Below are positions 24,226 through 30,800 of a stretch of 34,150 nt of DNA, in pieces (positions within the stretch are counted from its first letter, which is position 1; each line of letters starts with the position of its first letter). Below the pieces are notes generated by a model. The model was not told the DNA's origin. It saw only the letters and a program-made list of their open reading frames with translations, and made no database searches. This DNA comes from an uncultured Oscillospiraceae bacterium. GTDB taxonomy: Bacteria > Bacillota > Clostridia > Oscillospirales > Ruminococcaceae. Location of the stretch: contig CASDQY010000005.1 of assembly GCA_949282975.1 (NCBI GenBank), forward strand, positions 1 through 34,150, read 5' to 3'. The translations under genes were made by a program, and so were the position numbers.

Positions 24226-24945
24226 ATGAAGATTCTCGCCGTTGACACCTCCGCCAAAGCAGCCAGCGCCGCTTTGCTGGAGGACGAAAAGCTGCTGGGG
24301 GAGTTTTACACCCACAGCGGCTTAACCCATTCCCAAACCCTGATGCCCATGGTGGAGCAGCTTCTCCACTGCTGCCGGATCACTCTGCCGGAGATTGACG
24401 TCATGGCCCTTTCCGGCGGGCCCGGTTCCTTTACCGGACTGCGCATCGGCATGGCGGCGGTAAAGGGCATGGCGTTTGCCCAAAACACCCCCTGTGTAAA
24501 AGTATCCACGCTGGAAGGGCTTTGCTATAATCTGCCGGAATTTTCCGGCTTGCTCTGCCCGGTGATGGACGCCCGCTGCGGGCAGGTATACAACGCCCTG
24601 TTCCGGTGGGAAAACGGGGTTTTGCACCGCTTGACCCCCGACCGTGCCATTACGATCTCTGACCTGAAAGCAGAACTGCAATCCCATTCCCAGCCCATCC
24701 TGCTTTTAGGGGACGGCAGCCCCCTCTGCCATCAAACCATGCAACTCCATCAGCTTTCCCTGGCGGGAGCAGCCAACCGCTATCAGCGGGCTTCCGGCAT
24801 AGGGCTGTGCGCTTATCGGGCCGCCCTGCGGGGCGAGACCCTTCCCCCAAAACAGCTCCAACCGGACTATCTGCGGCTGCCGCAGGCCCAACGGGAACTG
24901 ATGATGAAAAAAAATCTGGAATTTAACGGAGGTAAACCACTATGA
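24226..24945 (+). CDS. tsaB: tRNA threonylcarbamoyladenosine complex protein TsaB
   Basis: 239-residue ASKHA-fold partner of TsaD and TsaE in t6A synthesis. MKILAVDTSAKAASAAL, SGGPGSFTGLRIGMAAVKGMA and VMDARCGQVYNALF are diagnostic; the C-terminal half (YLRLPQAQRE) is typical. The frequent third partner rimI is missing; instead rpiB follows with a four-base ATGA overlap. The site ahead is weak (AAGG, seven bases), consistent with coupling to tsaE. Confidence 0.95.
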   Translation: MKILAVDTSAKAASAALLEDEKLLGEFYTHSGLTHSQTLMPMVEQLLHCCRITLPEIDVMALSGGPGSFTGLRIGMAAVKGMAFAQNTPCVKVSTLEGLCYNLPEFSGLLCPVMDARCGQVYNALFRWENGVLHRLTPDRAITISDLKAELQSHSQPILLLGDGSPLCHQTMQLHQLSLAGAANRYQRASGIGLCAYRAALRGETLPPKQLQPDYLRLPQAQRELMMKKNLEFNGGKPL

Positions 24946-25382
24946 TCGCTGTTTGCTGTGACCACGGCGGCCTTTCCCTGAAAGCGGAAGTGCTGCGCCA
25001 TTTGGAAGAGAAAGGCCTGGAATATAAGGACTTCGGCACCAATTCCCCGGAAAGCTGCGACTATCCCGACATTGTCAAGCCCCTGTGTCAGGCCATCCAG
25101 CGGGGTGAATGTGAAAAAGGGGTGATCATCTGCGGCACCGGCATCGGCATTTCCATGGCCGCCAACAAGATGAAGGGCATTCGGGCCGCCCTCTGCCACG
25201 ACAGCTTTTCCGCTGAATTCACCCGCCGCCACAACGATTCCAACATCATCGCTTTCGGCGCCCGGGTCATCGGTCCAGGGCTTGCCTTGCAGCTTTTGGA
25301 CATCTTCCTGAACACCCCCTTCGAAGGCGGCCGCCATGCCGTCCGGGTGGAAAAGATGATGGCCCTGGAGCAGTTGGACTAA
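24942..25382 (+). CDS. rpiB: Ribose 5-phosphate isomerase B (RpiB/LacAB family)
   Basis: Interconverts ribose 5-phosphate and ribulose 5-phosphate. 146 residues: [42 protein letters not shown] (catalytic Cys in CGTG) and [11 protein letters not shown]. It links to upp, since ribose 5-phosphate is the source of PRPP. GGAGG lies just upstream of ATG, within the tsaB 3' end. Allose or galactose phosphate isomerase relatives are less likely in this context. Confidence 0.95.
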   Translation: MIAVCCDHGGLSLKAEVLRHLEEKGLEYKDFGTNSPESCDYPDIVKPLCQAIQRGECEKGVIICGTGIGISMAANKMKGIRAALCHDSFSAEFTRRHNDSNIIAFGARVIGPGLALQLLDIFLNTPFEGGRHAVRVEKMMALEQLD

Positions 25383-25397
25383 TTTACTATTACGCAA

Positions 25398-25437
25398 GAA
25401 AGGAACGGCCGGTTCAGCCGGCCCGGCAAACTCTATG
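25398..25437 (+). promoter_or_regulatory. Ribosome-binding site of upp, split from the start by a hairpin
   Basis: AAAGGAA (25399-25405) is followed by a hairpin GGCCGG, loop TTCAG, CCGGCC (25407-25423), and the ATG is at 25435. No other purine-rich site lies near the ATG. The linear distance of 29 bases is too long for normal initiation; folding the hairpin shortens it to about 12. Confidence 0.55.
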
Positions 25438-26064
25438 GAAAACGTATTTGTATTGGATCATCCTCTTCTGCAGCACAAAATCTCCCTGCTGCGGGACAAA
25501 AACACCGGCCCCAAGGAATTCCGGGAACTGGTGGAAGAAATCGCCCTGCTGGAAGGCTATGAGGCCACCCGGGATCTGCCCTTAAAGCAGGTGCAGGTGG
25601 AAACTCCCCTGGGAGTAGCGGACACCAACGTCATCGCCGGCAGCAAGCTGGCCGTGGTGCCCATCCTTCGGGCAGGACTGGGCATGGTGGACGGCATTTT
25701 GAAGCTGGTTCCTGCCGCCAAAGTCGGCCATCTGGGCCTGTACCGGGATCCTCAGACCAAGGAACCGGTGGAATACTACGCCAAGCTTCCGGTGGACATT
25801 GACCGCCGTGAGGTACTGGTACTGGATCCCATGCTGGCAACCGGCAACACGGCCTGCGCTGTGGTAGACAACCTGAAAAAACGGGGCGTTAAGAAGATCA
25901 AGATGATGTATATCATCGCCACCCAGGAAGGCCTGGAAAACCTGCACAATCAGCATCCGGATATCAAGGTGTACTGCGGCGCTGTGGACCGCACCTTAAA
26001 CGAGGACGCTTATATCGTTCCCGGCCTGGGAGACGCCGGCGACCGGATCTTCGGTACAAAATAA
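25435..26064 (+). CDS. upp: Uracil phosphoribosyltransferase
   Basis: Salvages uracil with PRPP to UMP. 209 residues; start [24 protein letters not shown] is the normal N-terminus, so the ATG is secure. [14 protein letters not shown], the PRPP loop [14 protein letters not shown] and the C-terminal uracil-binding [15 protein letters not shown] follow. Family length. Lies 52 bases after rpiB and is followed by a strong terminator. Confidence 0.97.
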   Translation: MENVFVLDHPLLQHKISLLRDKNTGPKEFRELVEEIALLEGYEATRDLPLKQVQVETPLGVADTNVIAGSKLAVVPILRAGLGMVDGILKLVPAAKVGHLGLYRDPQTKEPVEYYAKLPVDIDRREVLVLDPMLATGNTACAVVDNLKKRGVKKIKMMYIIATQEGLENLHNQHPDIKVYCGAVDRTLNEDAYIVPGLGDAGDRIFGTK

Positions 26065-26117
26065 CCGGTTCCACAAGGAACAAACCAAGTCCTCCTTTCA
26101 AAATGAATCCATGAGAG

Positions 26118-26150
26118 AGCGGCTTTCCGAAACGGAAAGCCGCTGTTTTT
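26118..26150 (+). terminator. Intrinsic terminator after upp
   Basis: A perfect 12-bp stem AGCGGCTTTCCG/CGGAAAGCCGCT, three-base loop AAA, then GTTTTTG. Ends the tsaE-tsaB-rpiB-upp operon. Confidence 0.95.
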
Positions 26151-26225
26151 GTCAGGAAATCCATATTTCGCATACCGGGAGTGATCCGGGACAGACTAAG
26201 ATCGTGTTGTGGGAGGTGAGCAGGG

Positions 26226-26573
26226 ATGAAGAAAACCCGTGGAATCTGGGGGGCCGTGGCAGGATTCCTCAATGGTTTGCTGGGTTCCGGCGGCGGGCTG
26301 GCAGCCGTGCCGGCGCTCAAAGCCCAGGGGCTGGAACAGAAGCAGGCACACGCCAATGCCGTGGCCCTGATGCTGCCTTTGTCGGCGGTCAGTGGTGGGG
26401 GGATGCTGCTTCAGGGCGTGTTCCCGGACTGGGAAATGCTGCTTCCCCTTACGTTGGGCGGATTGGGCGGCAGCCTGTTGGGCAGTTTTCTGCTGCCGAA
26501 AATCCCCACCGACCTGCTGCGGCGGCTGTTTGGAATCCTGCTGATTTACGGAGGGGTGCGGATGTTTTGGTAA
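26226..26573 (+). CDS. TauE/SafE (TSUP) family membrane protein, N-terminal half
   Basis: 115 residues with about four membrane segments. WGAVAGFLNGLLGSGGGLAAVPAL is the repeat motif that opens each half of TSUP-family exporters (sulfite, sulfonate or other small anions); ANAVALMLPLSAVSGGGML and LPLTLGGLGGSLLGSFLLPK follow. Full-length TSUP proteins have about 250 residues with two such halves. Here the halves are separate frames overlapping by seven bases. GGGAGGTGAGCAGGG precedes the ATG. Substrate unknown. Confidence 0.88.
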   Translation: MKKTRGIWGAVAGFLNGLLGSGGGLAAVPALKAQGLEQKQAHANAVALMLPLSAVSGGGMLLQGVFPDWEMLLPLTLGGLGGSLLGSFLLPKIPTDLLRRLFGILLIYGGVRMFW

Positions 26574-26974
26574 ACTGGCTGTTTTCCCTGTTGGCAGGAA
26601 CCCTTTCCGGAACGGTGGCCGCCATGGGATTGGGGGGCGGCTTTGTATTGTTTTTATACCTGACGCTCTTCACCGGGTTGGATTTTCTTCAATGCCAGAT
26701 CGTCAATCTGCTGTTTTTTCTGCCCTGCGCCCTGTTGGCCGCCTGGCGGTACCGCAAAGACGGGCTGATTCAATTTCCCATCCTTCTGCCCATGATGCTC
26801 TTTGGCAGCGCCGGGGTGGCGCTGGGGCGGCTGGCCGCCATGTGGATGGGCACCCAGTGGGTCAAATGGTGTTTTGGTGCGGTGCTGATTCCGTTGGGCA
26901 TCAAAGAATTGTTTCATAAAAAGCAGGCCCTTCCCCCAAAAGAGAAAAAAGAATCCCCGGGAAAATTCCTCTGA
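26567..26974 (+). CDS. TauE/SafE (TSUP) family membrane protein, C-terminal half
   Basis: About 135 residues, four or so membrane segments. LLAGTLSGTVAAMGLGGGFVLFLYL repeats the glycine-rich opening motif of the first half; LLFFLPCALLAAWRYRKDGLI and LGRLAAMWMGTQWVKWCFG follow, ending in a Lys/Pro-rich tail. The likely start is TTG 26567, ten bases after GGAGGGG in the end of the first half. Either a natural two-subunit transporter or one gene split by a frameshift; both halves being intact with own ribosome site favours the former. Confidence 0.82.
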   Translation: MVNWLFSLLAGTLSGTVAAMGLGGGFVLFLYLTLFTGLDFLQCQIVNLLFFLPCALLAAWRYRKDGLIQFPILLPMMLFGSAGVALGRLAAMWMGTQWVKWCFGAVLIPLGIKELFHKKQALPPKEKKESPGKFL

Positions 26975-26996
26975 GAAATTCTCCCGGGTGATTTTT
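26956..26996. terminator. Bidirectional terminator between the TauE/SafE pair and sir2
   Basis: Stem CCCGGGA/TCCCGGG with an inner AATT/AATT pairing; followed by TTTTT on the plus strand and TTCTTTTTT on the minus strand. It can end both convergent genes. The plus-strand stop codon TGA is inside the loop. Confidence 0.85.
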
Positions 26997-27008
26997 CCAT
27001 TGCTTTTT

Positions 27009-27040
27009 GCAGCTTCAGCGCAGCCGAAGCTGCTTTTCTT
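27009..27040 (+). terminator. Second hairpin terminator
   Basis: GCAGCTTC, nine-base loop, GAAGCTGC, then TTTTCTT on the plus strand. A backup terminator for the TauE/SafE pair; the minus strand has no T-run here. Confidence 0.7.
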
Positions 27041-27758
27041 ATACCCGAATCTGGGAAAACAGCGCCCCAATATTGCCCCGGAACAAATAGTCCGCCTGGT
27101 TGTCGTATGGAGTGGGGTCCCGGTTGATCAGCACCAGCTTATTTCCCCGATAGCCCGCCACAAACCCGGCGGCGGGATACACCACCAGGGAAGTGCCTCC
27201 CACAATGAAAAGATCCGCCCGATCAATGGCCCGGGCCGCCCCCGCCATCACCCGGCTGTCCAGATTTTCCCCATAAAGCACCACGTCCGGTTTGATGATG
27301 CCCCCGCAGTCACACCGGGGAATCCCCTGGCTCTGCCGCATAAATTGGGCGTCATAAAACTTGCCGCAGAGGGTGCAGTAGTTCCGATGGACGGAGCCGT
27401 GGAGCTCATACACCGTTTTGCTTCCCGCTTTTTGGTGCAGCCCGTCAATATTTTGGGTAATCACCGCCAGCAGCTTCCCCGCCTGCTCCAACTGGGCCAG
27501 CTTTTCATGGGCGGGGTTGGGTTTTGCTTCCAGCGGCAGCATTTTATCCCGGTAAAACCGGAAAAACTCTTCCGGATGACGAACAAAGAAATCGTGGCTC
27601 AGCATGGTTTCCGGGGGATAGTCATACTTTTGATGATAAAGCCCATCCACACTGCGAAAATCCGGAATGCCGCTTTCTGTGGATACCCCCGCTCCGCCGA
27701 AAAAGACGATGCGCCGGCTTTCATCCATCAATTCCTGAAGTTGTTTCACTTCCTCCAT
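27039..27758 (-). CDS. NAD-dependent protein deacylase, Sir2 family
   Basis: About 239-residue sirtuin that removes acyl groups from lysine using NAD. From the chosen ATG (AGGAGG seven bases upstream): FFGGAGVSTESGIPDFRS at about 19-36, ITQNIDGLHQKAGS, catalytic His in YELHGS, a structural zinc site with two Cys pairs (CTLC and CDC), PDVVLYGE and a C-terminal NAD-binding block VGGTSLVVYPAAGF. A longer frame of 31 residues upstream starts at a weak site within the promoter region and is rejected. Substrate specificity cannot be told. Convergent with the TauE/SafE pair. Confidence 0.95.
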   Translation of the reverse strand: MEEVKQLQELMDESRRIVFFGGAGVSTESGIPDFRSVDGLYHQKYDYPPETMLSHDFFVRHPEEFFRFYRDKMLPLEAKPNPAHEKLAQLEQAGKLLAVITQNIDGLHQKAGSKTVYELHGSVHRNYCTLCGKFYDAQFMRQSQGIPRCDCGGIIKPDVVLYGENLDSRVMAGAARAIDRADLFIVGGTSLVVYPAAGFVAGYRGNKLVLINRDPTPYDNQADYLFRGNIGALFSQIRV

Positions 27759-27801
27759 GTTTCTGCCTCCTGGAGTCCGGGACAATTTTCCCTTTTGCTT
27801 C

Positions 27802-27830
27802 ATGGTAGCACAGTTTGGCCAAAAAGTAAA
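27802..27830 (-). promoter_or_regulatory. Promoter of the sir2 gene
   Basis: Minus strand: TTTACT (27830-27825), 17-base spacer, extended -10 TGCTACCAT with TACCAT at 27807-27802. The spacer contains the palindrome TTTGGCCAAA (27814-27823), a classic place for a repressor site. The -35 directly follows the upstream terminator's T-run. Confidence 0.55.
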
Positions 27831-27831
27831 G

Positions 27832-27865
27832 AAAAAACCCGGCAGAACCAAAAGGCTCTGCCGGG
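27832..27865 (-). terminator. Intrinsic terminator of the large glycoside hydrolase gene
   Basis: Minus strand: CCCGGCAGAGCC, loop TTTT, GGTTCTGCCGGG (12-bp stem with one G·T pair), then TTTTTTCTTT. It lies about 28 bases after the stop codon. Confidence 0.93.
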
Positions 27866-27892
27866 CAATAGGAGGTGGAAAACCGGTTGTTC

Positions 27893-30800
27893 TTATAAGG
27901 TCAGGGTGCCATTGACCACCTGGGACAGATACATCACATCCAACAGGTTGACGCTGTTGTCGCCGTTGAAATCAATGGTGATGCCTTCCGGAGCAGTGGC
28001 CTTGCCCACCACGATCTGTGCCAGCGTCATCACATCCAGCACATTCACCACATCGTCGTCGTTGAGGTCGCCGGGAAGGTTTTCGTACACCAGGCCATTC
28101 ACGGCATCTTCCAGATCCGCCAAAGCGCTGCGGTACTGGCTGACGGTGACATCCTGGGCAGTCAACAGTCCGTTCACGGTATCCAGAGCATCGGCCAATG
28201 CCTGGTAAGAAGCTTCGGTGTAGAGGGACTGGTCATAAGATGCCGCTTCGTCCGCCGCCATCTGCAAAGCGCCGGTCCAATATTGGGCGGCAATGGTGGC
28301 GTAGTCCTCTACCTGCCGGCTGATGTACAGCTCGTCAATGGCGCCGTCAAAGGGAGTATCCCAGAAATTCACGCCCAGGTAAACTTCTGCGCCCTCACTG
28401 AGCACCTGCTGCACCGGGCCGTTGGCGATGGCCTGACCATTGACATAGATGGTGCCCACGCCGTTTTCGGCTGTGACCGCCACATGGGTCCATTCGCCGG
28501 TAGTGAAGTGGCCGGCGCCATCGGAGGGCACCAGGTCGCTGTAGACATTGCCGGAGGCCTCGCTGCCGTTATTGCTCCAAACCATGGGGCCGTTGTAGGT
28601 CAGCCAGCCTCTGGGGGCGATGCTCACCCACTTATACCCGTCCACCGTCATAAAGACTGCGGGGGTGTACTGGGTGGCGGTGTCCGCCTTCATCCAGAAG
28701 GAAACGGTATAGGTGTCGCTGTCCATGGTAGTGGGCAGCTTGTAGCCGGTGGAACCATTCAGTTCCACCGCCTGGCCTACCACACCGTCCACATAAGACT
28801 CGGTTCCGCCGGTGTTGTTGGCCCGGTTACCGGTGGTAGTGCCGGTTTCGTCGGTGATATTGTCGGTGAGGTTGCCTTCAAAGGAGTAGCTGCCGATGAC
28901 GCCGGAAGCAGTGGCTGTCAGGTTCAGCATGGCGTCCCGAAGAGCGGCGGCAGCCGCATTTGCTTCAGCCTGATTCGCAGGGTTTTCCTGCACGGTCAAA
29001 GCGGTTTCCAAAGCGACCTGGAAGGCTTCCAGGGCGGAAGAATCGGCGCCCACGGTGGAGGTGTTCTGTGCGGTTTCGATGGTCTGATCCAACAGGGTGG
29101 TGTCCACGCCGCTGGGAGTGGTTCCATTGTAGATCACCAAGGTATAGGCGGAGGTGTTTTCCCCGTCTTCGGAAGTCACCGTGACCTGGAAAACGTTGGT
29201 CCCTTCCATCAAGTCCAGATTCCGAATCTGGGTATCGTCGATGACAATATCATTCACGGTCACCACCGCATTGACATTGTTGGGAGTGAACTTCACGCCC
29301 AAGGTTTCAGCTGCCTCGGTCAGAGTCAGCGTCGCCACATTGTTTTCATCCATCAGCGCCAGAATATCGGTTTCCCCGGCGGCAATGGAAGCGAAGGAAG
29401 CATCGTCGTCGTATTCCTCCACAATGCCGCAGGTGCCGTAAATGGGACCGGCGGTGCCGCCGTCCACGCAGGCGAACTTCAAGGTGACCTGTTCCTTGCC
29501 CTGGGTCAGTTCCAGAGGAATGTCGAAATACTTGGTGAAGAAGCCGGAAGCTTCCGCATCCAGGGTAACGGTCTCCAACAGGGTATCGTCAATATAAATT
29601 GCAAAGGTATTGCCGGCATCCTGGCTGTGGAACTGCACCATCAGCCGGTTGGCTGCTTCGCTGTTCACCGCCAGATCGTAGGAGAAGAAGCCGCCTTCCC
29701 CATCGGCCTGCCGATAGCCCGTGCCGCCGAAATTGCCCACGGAACTGCCGCTGGTCTGCATGTTATGGTTGGTTTCCCGCTGGTCGTCGTTGGCCACAAT
29801 GGAATCCACCAGATGGCTGGAAGCCGCATTGGTTTCCTTGTTTTCCCGGATGGTTTCCTGCATGGCAGGGCTGTCCATCTCGCCGATGGTGAAATAGATG
29901 CCGTAGCGCAGGGAATCGTCCTTGGCGTAATGGGGGGTGAAATCCAAAGTAGCGGCGTCGGTTTCGGTAAGGGTTACATGAACCATACCGTCCTCATCCA
30001 TGGTCACGGTGTAGTGATTGGCCACATCGGCAATAAACTCTTGGGGGGTCTGGCCGTCGGTGGTCATGGAGATGATCTGCCGTTCGGTGCCGGTGGAGGT
30101 GGCATAGTGCACGGCATAGCCCCAGTAGGGCAGAGAGTAGGTGTCCACGCCCACTTCGCCCAAATCAGCGCTGAGCACCCAGGGACCGTATTTCAGGCCC
30201 ATGGTGTCGGAAGCGTCGGGCAGGTCGTAACCCACCAGGGTCATGGGGTATTCTACAGTAATGGTGTCGCCTTCATTCCAATCCCGGTTGAGGATGAGGA
30301 AGCCGCCGGAGGTACCGTAATCGCTGATTTCTTCGCCGTTGACCATCACCACAGGATCCCCTGCGCTCCAATCGGGAACCCGGATGCGCAGATCAAAGTC
30401 GCCGAAGGCCTGGGCGTCGTCCAGTTTATTCACGGTGAAGGTGGCGGTGTAGATTTCTTCGGGGTCCACGGAGGCGGAGTCGGTCTGGCTCAGCACCAGG
30501 TTCTTGTCCGCCCAGGTCACGTCGGAGCCGTAAAGCAGCACTGCATAAATGCTGTTGTCGTTGTGGTAATAAATGCTGTCGTTGAGCTTGGTGAAGCTTT
30601 CCATGCTGGTGCAGGTGCAGCACCAGAAGTCCTCGGTAGGCTCGCAGTAAACCTTGAAGTAACCGGTACCCATGGCCTGCCAATAGGTGGACATGCCGGT
30701 GGTGTGGTTCTGGGCGGAGAGGATGGAGTTGGTGTAGGTGTTGTCGTAGAAGTCGGCATATTTCTGGTTGCCGGTGACTTCAAACAGCATCCGGGTCAGC

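Noticed and set aside
26111-26566. 287-codon plus-strand frame beginning in the upp terminator and joining the second TauE/SafE half
   Set aside because: Its first half is out of frame with the first TauE/SafE gene and starts in a terminator stem; only the part after 26567 looks like protein.
27759-27851. 31-codon N-terminal extension of the Sir2 protein
   Set aside because: Covers the putative promoter and Shine-Dalgarno; sirtuin homology begins after the chosen ATG.
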